A DNA stretch of 64,000 nt, from the NCBI RefSeq assembly GCF_041734735.1, contig NC_134878.1:42028232-42092231 (forward strand), given 5' to 3'. Below are positions 21,195 to 31,968 of this stretch, in pieces. This DNA comes from Babylonia areolata. Taxonomy: Eukaryota > Mollusca > Gastropoda > Neogastropoda > Buccinidae. The notes below the pieces were generated by a model. That model worked only from the letters and a program-made list of their open reading frames with translations. It was not told the DNA's origin and did no database searches. Position 1 is the first letter of the stretch. The number at the start of each line of letters is the position of its first letter. The position numbers were made by a program, and so were the translations under genes.

Positions 21195-22815
21195 ATGAAT
21201 AAGAAAATTTACAGCTTCAACAAGGACGCGCCCTATACAACCGGGTATAAAGAAAAAAAAAGAATAAGTTGTACGCAAATGATCTACGTGAACAGCGAAT
21301 ATTCTTTTACCGCCAAGTTTCCCGATGTTTTTCAGTCTTATGTGAACCCCACTATGACTGGGGATATTCACGCGATGAATGCAGCCTGGCTTGCGTGGAG
21401 AAACAACCCGATGGTGTGGTGGCAGAATCAAATCAATTTTGTGGTATGGTGCGCGACCGCCGGGTGTGGAGTAACGGAAGAACATTTTCAAGCTTCTGAT
21501 CCGTTTATTCAAGCCATGTGTAGGTTTCATTTTTACTATCAGATTCGGAGGTTATTGGACGAGTTAAAAATCCCGCTACCCACCGACCAAGCATTTAACA
21601 TGTATAATAATCCGTTTGATAAAGCAGTTTATCGGCGTTTGTGTGCCGAATTTGGGCAGAGGGATTGGAGACAGAAAATAGAAAAGCATGGCTTTGGTTT
21701 GGGAGAATTTATTCAGGCTGAGACCCCCGGTGGGGCTGCACGACAGGCAGCGAGAAACAGAGGAGAGGGACCTGTGTTCTTTAGCCCCCATGATAAAATC
21801 AGACGTACGGTGGGCATCACCCGGGCTTGGACAACATTTATTCCTGATAAGGGGTTGGGTTTTACACAATCGGGTATAGTTCGTCTCAACGATAGCATTC
21901 GCACTTATGTGTGGGCTCTAATAGGGTCACAAGCGCAAACGCGCACGAGTATAACAACACTAGGAACTGGATTTGATGCGCAAAAACAATTTTTAGCCAA
22001 TGTTGAAGATGCGATTAATGCCCCCGAAAACCTACAAACGGCGATAAAAAAAATACCAGGACGTTCTCCAGTACGCGAGATCCGAAGTAAACTTTGCATT
22101 TGGTGTTGGCCTTTATATGGCCCCATCTGATATGGCATTGAAGGTTGGTACACGCATTAATTATAATAATAAAATTATCGTTGCGACAGAAGAACAGAAT
22201 ATTGGTGTTAATGATGGATTAAACGAACTACCACACATTGTACCACCTACCCAGAGTGTTTCACCCCCCCAGAGTGTTCCACCACCCCAAAGTGTTCCAC
22301 CTACTCAGCATCCAAATGTTCCAACTACTCAGCATCCAAGTGTTCCACCTACCCAAAGTGTTCCACCTACTGTTCCACCAAATGCATACTATTTTGTTGC
22401 CCCATCAGGAAAAGCTCTTCAATGGTCTAGAGGTCACTGGGCTCTTGTGCCACCTTCTGATGCAGACTTGGCAATGCTTGATGCGAGTAATACGGTGCTC
22501 GATTATAAATCACACAAGCCTTTGACAACACCGAGGACAGGAGCGGGTGAAACGAGAGTTTTGTTAGGCATTCGCGGGTGGTTCACTCTTACCTATAGAA
22601 ATAAAAAATTAATACAAACATCTCGACCAGGATTTGCAATAGCTACCGGTGCTGGTAATAGACCCTTTCTGTATGGTGCAGGTTCTTCGGATAACAAATT
22701 TAAACTCAAACTAGCGAAAGAAGAAGAAGAGCCAACAACTCACAAAGACTATAAAGTCGCTCTTACTTTAGGATTGATAGGTCTAGGTGGTATTTACTTT
22801 CTCTTCTTTAAATAA
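21195..22815 (+). pseudogene. Conserved Polinton protein region of unknown function (not whole)
   Basis: The region encodes sequence I recall from a conserved, fairly long Polinton protein without an assigned role. Recognisable blocks are NPMVWWQNQINFVVWCATAG, FHFYYQIRRLLDEL, NPFDKAVYRRLCAEFG, LNDSIRTYVWALIG, QAQTRT, FDAQKQFLANVEDAI, MAPSDMALKVGTRINYNNKI and a Pro/Gln-rich low-complexity stretch with repeated PPTQ and SVPP units. A hydrophobic C-terminal segment (LTLGLIGLGGIYFLFF) suggests membrane anchoring. The region is counted among the broken parts of the element. Its 3' end overlaps the convergent minus-strand gene at 22794 by about 22 bp. Confidence 0.7.
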
Positions 22816-23933
22816 TCAAACAGGAGGAGGCCAGCACCGAGCACGAGTGCCCACAGGTTGTTGGCTAACCACCCAACCGCTTTACCCAACGTGCTTAATA
22901 ACCACGAAACAATAGCCCCAATGACTCCTGGGAGGGCATCAATCGCCTTTAAACCTAACTTTTTAAGTAATTCTCCCAAATCTTTAAGTCTTTTTCTTAT
23001 CCAGTTGTCATCTTTTTTACCCGGCGCCCGTGGAGTGCCCCCTCCACCCGTGACAGCCAAAACGATAGTGCTGATAATCATACCAAAGGCAGTAAGAATG
23101 GAAACGATAGTAATGCCTTGTTCTCTAAAAAGCGTTCGAATACGTTCCGCTAGTGTTGTGTCCTCCTCAAGAATTCTGTGTATCGTTTCACGCATTCTGC
23201 TGATTTGAGATCGCAGCGCTTCTTTGTGTGTTGATATCGCTTCTAGTCGTGCAGCACGCTCGATGTTTAGATCGTCTAATTGTAAACGCAAGGGTTTGAT
23301 TTCGCTTTCATCTTTATCAGCTAGTTCCGCAGACTGAATTCTTATTTTTAAAGTTGATATTTCTTCATCCAGGTGAGAGAGTTTTGAGAGGTTGTCAGAA
23401 AGATTACCGCGCTGTCTTTGCATGGCTTTGTCTAAACCTTTGAGTTCACGAATATAATAACCACCCAGTTCATCGGTGAGGGGAGGATCATCTATAGTTT
23501 TCAGTACTTCATCAATTGTATTTGGTGAGAAATCATCCATCTCAATTTCTTCGCTCAGTTTGGCTTCAACCTTTTGGAGAGCCGCGACCGTTTGGGGGTT
23601 CCTCCTCCTCCAGTCTACAAAACCAAGTTCCTCGCGAATAATATTTGCTCCACCAGGTTTTCCCGCTAGTGTTGAAAGTGCTAGGGGTTGTTTCGTGCGG
23701 CGGTTAATGATATTAAAATCTGGATTATTTTTTAATCGTAGTGTACCTCTTCTATCAAGTTCAAAATTAGCATAATTTCGCCCAACATCGGGCTCTTGTC
23801 CAAATGCATCATAGTAATCATCAACCGCGTTCTTTAATAATTCTGTTTGCAAGGAACCAGATTCTATTATTGACTCACCACCTTCTGCGAACCCTTCCGC
23901 CATCTCACCACCTTCTGCGAACCCTTCCGCCAT
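22794..23933 (-). CDS. Polinton coiled-coil membrane protein, 379 aa
   Basis: An unknown-function protein with a layout often seen in Polintons. The N-terminus carries an exact tandem repeat of the ten residues MAEGFAEGGE. A central charged region (residues about 165-260) has heptad-like Leu/Ile spacing and is probably a coiled coil. LFREQGITIVSILTAFGMII followed by STIVLAV (about 270-295) is a strongly hydrophobic segment. The C-terminal 60 residues contain further hydrophobic helices (PGVIGAIVSWLLSTLG, LWALVLGAGLLLFDYL) and end in KKRK. Coiled coil plus several membrane segments would fit a virion membrane, entry or assembly factor, but no such role is shown. The gene is divergent from the capsid gene; the 48-bp space between them is AT-rich with TATA-like sequence. 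Confidence 0.8.
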   Translation of the reverse strand: MAEGFAEGGEMAEGFAEGGESIIESGSLQTELLKNAVDDYYDAFGQEPDVGRNYANFELDRRGTLRLKNNPDFNIINRRTKQPLALSTLAGKPGGANIIREELGFVDWRRRNPQTVAALQKVEAKLSEEIEMDDFSPNTIDEVLKTIDDPPLTDELGGYYIRELKGLDKAMQRQRGNLSDNLSKLSHLDEEISTLKIRIQSAELADKDESEIKPLRLQLDDLNIERAARLEAISTHKEALRSQISRMRETIHRILEEDTTLAERIRTLFREQGITIVSILTAFGMIISTIVLAVTGGGGTPRAPGKKDDNWIRKRLKDLGELLKKLGLKAIDALPGVIGAIVSWLLSTLGKAVGWLANNLWALVLGAGLLLFDYLKKRK

Positions 23934-23981
23934 ATTAAACTTATAAAGTTATATCATTATATCTATATAAAACAAAAAAAA

Positions 23982-25229
23982 ATGAGTGGAAGAAAGCTTA
24001 ATCCAATGAGAAGTTTGCGGGAGCCGCGGGGGATAAAGGGCGTGCGGCAGACTGTCGTGATTACTAACAATCCGTCAACTATCGATCAGAATCAACAACT
24101 TCTTGTACGCTTTCCTAATTTAGGTGTTGACGATGTGATCGTTCCGGGGAGTGTTCGACTAGCATTCAAAATTTCTTTGACTTCTACCACAGATGTGAAC
24201 AGAACACTCGTTGATAATATTGGTAGAGCCATAGTACGTAAAACAACCATTCGCATTTCCGGTAATGAAATCATGAGCGTTGAAGATAGTGATGTATTTT
24301 ATACTTATGGAGATCTTTGGCGAACTCGACAAGAACGAAGAAACGCCGTTTATCAAGGTATTGACTTATCTACACACCGTAATGTGACACGATTGCGTAT
24401 TAACGCGGATAATAAAGATAACACTATCGCTAGAGATGTCGCCATTGCGGAGGCTTATGGTAATCGATTTTGTATTCCGCTTGATTTCGAATTGCTAGAA
24501 TCTCATGCACTATTTTATCAGAGTGCTCTCGGCGATCGCCTGGAGTATGAACTTACCTTTAACGCTTATAACAAGGTTATCCGCAGCACAGACCCGGATG
24601 TATCCTATACGATAGAAGGGATTAGTCTCGAGTTTGAGAAAGTCACACAACCCGAACTTGCGAGACAGATAGCCGGTTATTATTCGGGTAGGCTCGCTAT
24701 TTTATATGATAGAATACTACGACATCGTAAAATTCCTCTGGACAAATCTGACACACTCTGGAATATTAATCTCAATGTGCCGGCAAAAAGTATGAAGGGG
24801 GTACTGCTGTTGTTTGATAAGTATTACAATCCTATGATCAATAAGGTTGAAGTGACGATCGAAGGTGTGCCCAATCAACTGTTTAGTCAAGGTATGCGTT
24901 CCTATCAACAATGGGATGAAATCAGAAAGTTTTTCGGAACGCAAAAACGCGACCCCGAAGTAGACAAAGTGGTAAAAGATTTAGAACTAGCGGATGTCAC
25001 AATCGGTGAATATTTCACGAATAATTATGCTCTTTGGTTGGATATGCGCACCACAGATGATAATTCTCTTCACGGGAGTGGACGTCGTATCGAAAATGCG
25101 TCTGAAGGCATTACGATTCAGATTCAGAAAAAAGCTGAAACGGCAGAACCGCTCAATGCGTATGTATTTGTAATTATGGATGGACAATTAAATATAGAAG
25201 ATGGAAGATTTGTCGAGGCTGTTTACTAA
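23982..25229 (+). CDS. Polinton major capsid protein, 415 aa
   Basis: Recognised as the Polinton double-jelly-roll major capsid protein from its length, its beta-rich composition and family blocks: NNPSTIDQNQQLLVRFPNLG near residue 29, DIGRAIV-like DNIGRAIVRKTTIRISGNE near 78, YGDLW near 108, FCIPLDFELLESHALFYQ near 168, and the C-terminal FVIMDGQLNIEDGRFVEAVY. In the related viruses, trimers of this fold build an icosahedral shell. The frame is open throughout. The start ATG follows a run of A residues and a TATA-like segment. The 3' end overlaps the ATPase start by 29 bp, so the capsid and packaging genes are tightly linked. Confidence 0.93.
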   Translation: MSGRKLNPMRSLREPRGIKGVRQTVVITNNPSTIDQNQQLLVRFPNLGVDDVIVPGSVRLAFKISLTSTTDVNRTLVDNIGRAIVRKTTIRISGNEIMSVEDSDVFYTYGDLWRTRQERRNAVYQGIDLSTHRNVTRLRINADNKDNTIARDVAIAEAYGNRFCIPLDFELLESHALFYQSALGDRLEYELTFNAYNKVIRSTDPDVSYTIEGISLEFEKVTQPELARQIAGYYSGRLAILYDRILRHRKIPLDKSDTLWNINLNVPAKSMKGVLLLFDKYYNPMINKVEVTIEGVPNQLFSQGMRSYQQWDEIRKFFGTQKRDPEVDKVVKDLELADVTIGEYFTNNYALWLDMRTTDDNSLHGSGRRIENASEGITIQIQKKAETAEPLNAYVFVIMDGQLNIEDGRFVEAVY

Positions 25230-25815
25230 AGAAGCACATTCCGCAATTATTTGCGGGCAAACTGGGTGTGGCAAGACCGAATTTATTTTAGATTTATTAC
25301 AAACGACATATCGTGGTGTGTTCGAGAATATTGTAATTCTATGCCCTACTCTCGAATATAATAAAGCCTTTCGATCCCGAGTGTGGGTAAGAAAGGACCG
25401 CGGGGTATACACCGTTAATCCCGGTGATAAACTTCACGAATGGCTTGGGCTGTTTTTTGAAATATTTGCCGGGGAGCCAACGTTGTACATCATCGATGAC
25501 TGTAGTGACTTAAAGGCTCTTACTCAAAAGAAGCAAATGTTGAGTAAACTCGCATTTTCTGGAAGACACGCGAAACAGTCTGTGTGGGTGTTGACTCATA
25601 AATACAACTCGGTTCTTACTGACCTTCGCGAACAAACAAAATGGGTGGCTTTATTTCACTGTAAGGATAGGGACTCGTTTGATGAGTGTTTAAGAGAAAA
25701 CGATGTCATTCCAACACAAAATGAACGTAAAGAGGTTAGGAAATCATTGGCAAATACCAAACACTCCAAGTTGATATTAAAAACTGATCAACCAGTTGCA
25801 TATAAAATTTGCTAG
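25201..25815 (+). CDS. Packaging ATPase (A32/FtsK-HerA type), 204 aa
   Basis: A P-loop NTPase that in this family pumps DNA into capsids. Walker A is GQTGCGKT at residues 19-26 and Walker B is LYIIDD at about 95-100. QSVWVLTHKYNSV further on is the sensor-like region ending in a polar residue, normal for the A32-like family. The length of about 200 aa is typical. The ATG lies inside the end of the capsid gene in another frame. The open frame is uninterrupted. The combination of capsid protein and A32 ATPase is diagnostic of Polintons and their virus relatives. Confidence 0.93.
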   Translation: MEDLSRLFTKEAHSAIICGQTGCGKTEFILDLLQTTYRGVFENIVILCPTLEYNKAFRSRVWVRKDRGVYTVNPGDKLHEWLGLFFEIFAGEPTLYIIDDCSDLKALTQKKQMLSKLAFSGRHAKQSVWVLTHKYNSVLTDLREQTKWVALFHCKDRDSFDECLRENDVIPTQNERKEVRKSLANTKHSKLILKTDQPVAYKIC

Positions 25816-25827
25816 TAATAATCAACA

Positions 25828-26406
25828 ATGCTTAACAATTTCTTAACACTGCTTAACAGTTCCTTAGCACTGGTTAGCAATTTCTTAACACTTTTAGTCG
25901 TTGGATTTGTAGTTTTTCATTATTTTAAACTTAAAAGGAGGTATATAGAATATAAGAAGAAGATGGACCAATTACTATCCGAGGATCCCAAACGCGACAG
26001 GCTTATGGCGGTGGTCTCAGCCGGTGGAGCAAAAGAATATTTAGGGAAAGAGTTTAGTGTTGATAAAATCGAAGTGATGAAAGATGCCGATATTGACAAG
26101 CTTTATACGAGATACGAAGCGAGTTTAAGATCGATGATTACAAAATCACTCGGTAATACAATTATACAACTGTATACCAGAGCAGTTTGTATGTATCTCC
26201 CAATTGATGACCAAACAAAATTAAATAGTGATCTCGAGCAAGATCCATTCCTGGGACATGCGCTTAACAGCTTTACTTGCGAACTATATCACAGATTTGG
26301 CATGTTCTTAGCTCCGCTCACCACAGCTGTAACTACTGTTAAACATTGTCAATTTAATAAATATAATGGAGGAAGTAACGAAACCAAAGAATCAGAAGAA
26401 AGTTGA
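25828..26406 (+). CDS. Polinton conserved membrane-anchored protein, 192 aa
   Basis: Unknown function; recurrent in invertebrate Polintons as far as I recall. Residues 4-33 are hydrophobic (SNFLTLLVVGFVVFHYF), followed by a basic stretch (KLKRRYIEYKKKMD), indicating one N-terminal membrane span with the rest on the basic side. The conserved-looking C-terminal half has SMITKSLGNTIIQLYTRAVC, MYLPIDDQTKL, SDLEQDPFLGHAL and FTCELYHRFGMFLAPL. It begins 12 bp after the ATPase stop and overlaps the next gene by about 40 bp. Confidence 0.75.
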   Translation: MLNNFLTLLNSSLALVSNFLTLLVVGFVVFHYFKLKRRYIEYKKKMDQLLSEDPKRDRLMAVVSAGGAKEYLGKEFSVDKIEVMKDADIDKLYTRYEASLRSMITKSLGNTIIQLYTRAVCMYLPIDDQTKLNSDLEQDPFLGHALNSFTCELYHRFGMFLAPLTTAVTTVKHCQFNKYNGGSNETKESEES

Positions 26407-26677
26407 AGCGGGTCGAAAAGGTGCTGCTGCTAGAAAAGCAAAACATGAAGAACTTCTCGAAAAAATTCGAAAAGCGAAAGAAGAACAACAACAAGAAGAA
26501 GAACCATCATCATCGAGGGGACCAGATCACGTTTTTATCAATCCCTTGTACATTGCTGCTGCTGCTACGATGATAATAGGTTGTGGTATATATTTTAATC
26601 GGTCGAAAAAACCAGAACCACCACCACCACCACCACCACCTGTGGTAACAAAACCCAACCCATTTATTATGTTTTGA
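26366..26677 (+). CDS. Polinton small Lys/Glu-rich membrane protein, 103 aa
   Basis: The N-terminal half is rich in Lys, Glu and Ala (RKGAAARKAKHEELLEKIRK) and probably helical. A single hydrophobic segment follows at about residues 62-80 (YIAAAATMIIGCGIYF), then a run of eight or so prolines. The small size, single span and position between two other small membrane proteins suggest a minor virion or membrane component. No named family was recognised. The poly-Pro run corresponds to a (CCA)n tract in the DNA. Confidence 0.65.
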   Translation: MEEVTKPKNQKKVEAGRKGAAARKAKHEELLEKIRKAKEEQQQEEEPSSSRGPDHVFINPLYIAAAATMIIGCGIYFNRSKKPEPPPPPPPPVVTKPNPFIMF

Positions 26678-26705
26678 ACATTAATTTGAACACTATTTAT
26701 AAACA

Positions 26706-26948
26706 ATGGCAACACCAAATATAAACGGTAAAGAAATTGCAAACACTGTATACCACGCGGTTGTGGTCAGCGCATTGGCCGCTGGTTACTCGAGATTGAC
26801 AAAATTAATATTTACGAAAGCCCCGACACCTAGACTGGCTTTCAACCTCGAAGATATCGGGATGGTCACTTTGGATATAGCCCTCGCTATGGCTACGAAG
26901 GATATGTTGGAAAAACAAGGTATTCTCCCACACGATATTTTGAAGTAA
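26706..26948 (+). CDS. Polinton small conserved protein, 80 aa
   Basis: A short protein with a pattern I recall from many Polintons: YHAVVVSALAAGYSRLTKL (about residues 16-34) and LEDIGMVTLDIALAMATKDM followed by LEKQGILP (about 48-75). Both segments are amphipathic to hydrophobic, so it is probably membrane-associated. Its function is unknown. A similar short AT-rich spacer (about 20-30 bp) lies on each side. Confidence 0.75.
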   Translation: MATPNINGKEIANTVYHAVVVSALAAGYSRLTKLIFTKAPTPRLAFNLEDIGMVTLDIALAMATKDMLEKQGILPHDILK

Positions 26949-26969
26949 TAATAATATTGTCATTATAGT

Positions 26970-27392
26970 ATGGCATCAATAGCGTTACTCGTTGGTGGGG
27001 CAATAGTAAACGCTTTAGCATTTACCGGAAGTAATTTTTTATTTAGTAAACTGGGGTCTTCAGACGCGTCAGATGAACAGAAACGACACAACAAAGCGCA
27101 AGAAGAACTTCAGACAGCGACCGCAGAATGGCAGAAAGAGAGGATTCAACGTTTAGATTATATAAATGAAAAACTAAGACAACAACAACATGCTGTGAAC
27201 ACGTTTCAGGATGTGGATATGGCTATGCAAGAATATTATAAAGTGATGGGGGAGCCACTACCCCCTCTTTCTCATAAACCCCAACTTTCAGATTTTTATA
27301 CACCCTCAGAGGGACAAAAAGATCGAGAATACGTATTTATTATCATGACCATGACCATGGTCATTTTTGGTGTTGCGATTTCAAAATATTAA
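26970..27392 (+). CDS. Polinton conserved coiled-coil/membrane protein, 140 aa
   Basis: The N-terminus is hydrophobic (MASIALLVGGAIVNALAFTG). Residues 35-85 are charged and helical (QEELQTATAEWQKERIQRLD), a likely coiled coil. LSDFYTPSEGQKDREYVFII followed by MTMTMVIFGVAI forms a C-terminal membrane span. I recall similar proteins in invertebrate Polintons, usually next to the 80-aa protein as here. Function unknown. The integrase starts 23 bp downstream. Confidence 0.75.
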   Translation: MASIALLVGGAIVNALAFTGSNFLFSKLGSSDASDEQKRHNKAQEELQTATAEWQKERIQRLDYINEKLRQQQHAVNTFQDVDMAMQEYYKVMGEPLPPLSHKPQLSDFYTPSEGQKDREYVFIIMTMTMVIFGVAISKY

Positions 27393-27414
27393 ACATTTAC
27401 TTTCTTAAATAAAA

Positions 27415-28338
27415 ATGGAAAAGATCTATTACAGCCCAAGCGGTTATTGGAAGGGTTATTCGGCGATTAAAAAACTCGCGAAAGCAGCCAAGGTGTCTGA
27501 GGATGAGGCTAGAAAATGGTTACAAAAACAAGCTATATGGCAAATTTATCTACCCCCTCCAAAGTATATTCCGAGAGCAAAATTTGATATTACTGTCCCA
27601 AATGAGGTTCATCAGGCTGACCTTTTATTTTTACCCTATGACAGAATCGGGCGTAAGACGTATAAGTATGTGCTGACTGTCGTTGATGTTGCGAGTCGAT
27701 ATAAAGAAGCCGAACCCCTAACAACGAAAGACAGTGTCGAAGTGGCGGCCGCTTTTTTACGTATTTACGACCGTAGCCCATTGAAGTTGCCCAAACTTCT
27801 TCAGGTAGATCCTGGCCGAGAGTTTATGGGTGCTGTGAACAAAATTTTTAAAAAAGTAAGGCGTGGAAAGACACACAGAAGCCAGGCTATTGTAGAAAGA
27901 TTTAATCGTACGCTGGCAGAACGATTGTTTAGTCATCAATATGTGGCTGAAATGAAATCGCCGAATCGATCAACAGAATGGGTCATTAGATTACCGGCTG
28001 TTGTGGCTGCATTGAATAATGAGGTGACGAGACTTATAGGTAAGAAACCGTCGGTCGCAATCAAGGTCAAATCGGTAGAAGCCGAATCCTCTGCACCGAC
28101 TAAAGATGATAAAGGAGAGTTACCGCATGATGCGCAAGTTCGGTACTTGTATGAGCCCGGTGAGCTCGAGGGTGGAGCTCGCAAACGAGCAACGGATCCC
28201 GTTTGGTCTCTTAAAGTTTATAATATTAAGCATATGATGCCCGGCGATCCTATTCTTTATTATTTACAAAATGGCCCATCCAGAGGGTTTGTACACGAAG
28301 AGCTTATGGTTGTTCCTCACGATACAGAAATACCATAG
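27415..28338 (+). CDS. Polinton integrase (retroviral-like DDE), 307 aa
   Basis: The enzyme inserts the element into host DNA and makes the 6-bp target duplication. Catalytic acidic residues are visible in family context: D69 in HQADLLFL, D132 in QVDPGREF and E161 in AIVERFNRTLAERLF. An N-terminal helical region (residues about 10-45) stands where the zinc-binding domain of retroviral enzymes would be. The C-terminal block LYEPGELEGG followed by ATDPVWSLKVYNI is characteristic of Polinton integrases. It is the last plus-strand gene and converges on the polymerase. Its ATG follows an AAATAAAA leader. Confidence 0.93.
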   Translation: MEKIYYSPSGYWKGYSAIKKLAKAAKVSEDEARKWLQKQAIWQIYLPPPKYIPRAKFDITVPNEVHQADLLFLPYDRIGRKTYKYVLTVVDVASRYKEAEPLTTKDSVEVAAAFLRIYDRSPLKLPKLLQVDPGREFMGAVNKIFKKVRRGKTHRSQAIVERFNRTLAERLFSHQYVAEMKSPNRSTEWVIRLPAVVAALNNEVTRLIGKKPSVAIKVKSVEAESSAPTKDDKGELPHDAQVRYLYEPGELEGGARKRATDPVWSLKVYNIKHMMPGDPILYYLQNGPSRGFVHEELMVVPHDTEIP

Positions 28339-31300
28339 TGCCCGTAGGCGTAAGATGTAATACCATCATCTAGCCAATAGCGTTTGGAATCGTACGGTGA
28401 GAGTGATGTCTTCATTTGCTTGATCGTGTACATCTTGTGTTTATACGATCTGAACGTTCTCATACAATTAGTAAATTGAACAGATCGATCAATACACTCC
28501 TTATACATATCGGGTTCAATGTCATCCTTCACCACACATTTTTTTATGCCCTTGGCTTTCTTGATAACTGATCCATCATCCGCACAACCGAATACATCTT
28601 CGAGCGCAAGCCGCAGAATTGTCGGATCGGTTTACATCCGAGCTCACTTTTCATGTATCCTGGCACTTTCTCTATCGATTTATCATACAATCGATGATCT
28701 TTTGGAAAATTACTGCGGTCATGTACATTATCATCCATACCAGCGATAAAATCCTCGCATTCTACGTGGAGAATGAATGAATCGGTATCAGTATATAACA
28801 ACCTGCATCCATATTTTTTCTTGTAGTGGTTGTAATACAAATCATACATGAGATACTTGGATAGGTCGAGAATGGCCATCCCGATATAGATAGGTTTATT
28901 GAGCACAAGCTTATTTTTTTTGTAGTGAATCGCTAGAAGTTCTCGTTGATGATCATATGATCGACATAAGCCGGTTTGTTTATTAGTTTGCGTGCCTTGT
29001 CCTCTTCATCTAACTTGAATAATTTGATATTCGTTCTCATTCTGATATTTTCCATAGTTTTACCAAATACCGAGTTGTTCATTAATTTATACAGATCTTT
29101 ATCGGCATCGTTAGTAGCGGCTTTTCTCAGTTTAGTGTTCATCAATATATAGGGCGCCATCCAAGGACTTTGATTAAACTTTAACACTTTTGTGATTTTA
29201 GTTACTTTCATGCCAAGTTGCGTGTATAGTTTGAGATTTCTATAGTGAACGACATAACCAACCTTATTCCATAGATTTGGAACTAATTTTCTCGTTTCTT
29301 TTCCGCGCATCTTGAGTTTTTCACGAAGGCGTCGTTGATAGGGTGAGAGGTTTTCGAGTTTTATTTCTATTTTCTCAGGAGCTAGGGGATAATCGTTATG
29401 TTCGTCGTGTAATTCCTTAGGGTACTCGATATCACACTCCACAATATATCCCGTCTCATCATCGTCAGGGTGATTTAGAATCTTTTCGAGATTGGCATCG
29501 TTATCCCAGATAAATCCACCAGTGGGTAAAGCTTGTAACATCGCCCAACCATACAAGTTGTTCGCGTCGAGATACATGATATACGAATCCGTTTTTTCAG
29601 GCCTGTAATCTTTCATATACTTGTTATTAGCCTCCGCGTATCTTCTTACAGTCATACTGATTCCACCGCGTATTCCCGCCTCTATCATGTTATATTGTTC
29701 GATATCCGTCAACAGTTCGAGTTCTATTCCCGTACTCTTGAGTAAAGCATCCCAAGACATTCTGGGAAGCGTGTAATAATGAACAGGATCGAGATTATGA
29801 GTTCGCAAACACGTATTTCTAAAATTCTGGAACACATCGGCAAGTAACAGCACATCAGTGACTAAGTACAGATCGTTATAATCACCTAGATTCTTACATT
29901 TAAACTTCTTCCACACATTCTTGGCATGCTTGTGGTCACTTTCTGATATATCCGTGTTGTTAAGTTTACTAAAGAAATGACTTTTCTTTGGTAGTTTTGT
30001 ATCTTCGTATTTACTCCAATCGGTAATATATTCGTATGGAAAGACTCCTTTTCTCGTAACGAGCTTGAACTCCTCCTCATCTGTGAAATGTTTGCGCGTT
30101 AAAAACTTCTTATCATCCGGAAGGTTCTTCGCAAGCTGGTCGAGACTCGAACTCAAGAATGCGAAACTATCTAAAAACTTCAACCTTCCCCAACTGAATG
30201 TGATGTACTTCTCTTTATTATCCGCGATACACGTAATTCTACCACCACCTTTGTTCGCGAGCTCCGAAATGATCGTAACCTTTGAGGTTGTGAAATAATA
30301 TCGGCAACACAAATTCGTCGGGTTTTATTCTCAATTTAAGATTACACGATGCATGCGCGGCACCTCTATAGTTCCCTGTGATATGGTCATGATCTCTTAC
30401 TTTATCATTTGCGAGTAGTTCCCCTCTACATATCCAACAAACTCGTTCGTTTTCAAACGATTCATTATCTTTTTTGGTCATCTTTATTGGAACTGGTTTT
30501 TTCAATTCCTTGACAGTATGATAATATATTATTCGAAGTTTATCGAGAAAATGACTGACCGCATTCTCACCACGAAATAGTTGTGGTTTGTACGCCCTTC
30601 CATCAGACCTAACATGCACAAACCCGTATGACGAGATGATGTGTTCGCTTTCTTTGATGGTCTTATTCGAACCGGAATCGTCTTTTATTTCTTTACAAAT
30701 CGCCTCAAAATCAGCATATATCACATCACTAACTTGCATTTGATTTTGAAAATTGGTAAATTTGATCATTTTTGTCTTCTCCGATGGCATCTCAACGCGA
30801 GAATAGTTCTTGTGGTTGATCTGCGCACATCGCTTAATATGTTCTTCTAAAAGTTCTGATGATGTTGTACCTGTCAAGCAATACTCACAAAAGTACATAG
30901 CTGCTTTGTGTTTGTTTGTATTACTAAGTAGTCTGTTAAAGTTCTTAATATAAGTATAATGTTGTCCACCATTTTCATTTTCTATAATAAGAAGTTTAAT
31001 ACGCTCCATGTTGGTGGGTTGTTTTGATATTCTTGCACGTTCAATCGTTTTATTTTTTAAATAGTATACATTAATAGCAATATTATTTTGAGTCTCAATC
31101 TTTGTAATTTGTTTTATAGGTGTAGGAAAGTCAATATTTTCAAAATTTAACCCATCATCAGAAGGATAGGAATAAGTTAAATTAGAATTCGCTTTTGCTG
31201 GAAACTTGTGTGCATGTAAACAATGTCTTATACATTGATCATCTTTATTTTTAATATTAATCACAGCTCTTTTATTTTTTAACCACTGTGGTGATTCAAT

Positions 31301-31906
31301 AAAGGATCCTGGAGATGTAATAGAAACTCTATTCACCCATAAACTAAAGATTCTTTTAATGAGCCATCCTGAACCTTCATTTGTAAAATTTTCTATTTTT
31401 AACAAAATATGTTTTATTTGTTTTTCAATATCTTGATCATCAACAACATCAATAATACTTTGATATTCCGATCGAAATACAGCTACAGTAGTATCATCAT
31501 TTTTAATTTGACCAAACTCCACCGTTAAAACAATATTTTGTTTGGTCAGTGGAATAGCTCTTTGGTTAATAGTGTCCACTTTACTCATCATAAACGAAAG
31601 CGGATCTATTTCATTTGGAAGAGCCGCAAGTTTATAATTTTTAATAATACTACCAAACTCCTCCGTGGATTCAGCTTTATGTTGTAGTTTACGTATATTT
31701 TTAATAAGTTCATCTTTTTTCATTCTACTAAAACTACGAATTTTGAGCTTTCGTGCAATATCTTTAAGCGTAGCATTGGTCTCCCCCTCCAAAGCATCAA
31801 ACCCCAGTGCTTTAATCAACTCAGTTTTATTCATAGATTCATGATTAGGAATCTCTTTTTTAGAAGCAAGATCACGGTAATACTTTTCAGAATACCGTTG
31901 CACCAT
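28317..31906 (-). pseudogene. Protein-primed DNA polymerase B (Polinton), broken
   Basis: The replicative polymerase of the element. The region encodes, in order on the minus strand: an N-terminal region with SAP-like helices (ELIKALGFDAL and KLKIRSFSRMKKDELIKNI), the exonuclease block VIYADFEAI, a Cys/His cluster (CWICRGEL, DHDHITGNYRGAAH), polymerase motif A YLDANNLYGWAM, motif B KLMNNSVFGKTMENI, motif C YTDTDSFIL, and a C-terminal block SLSPYDSKRYWLDDG. The overall span of about 3.6 kb fits the 1,100-1,200 aa usual for this enzyme. It is the most damaged part of the element, with several reading-frame breaks, and cannot be functional as it stands. Confidence 0.93.
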
Positions 31907-31968
31907 TTTTTTTCTCTACATATATACTATTATACTTTTTTCTCTAATAGGATTTTTTTACAAGTTGA

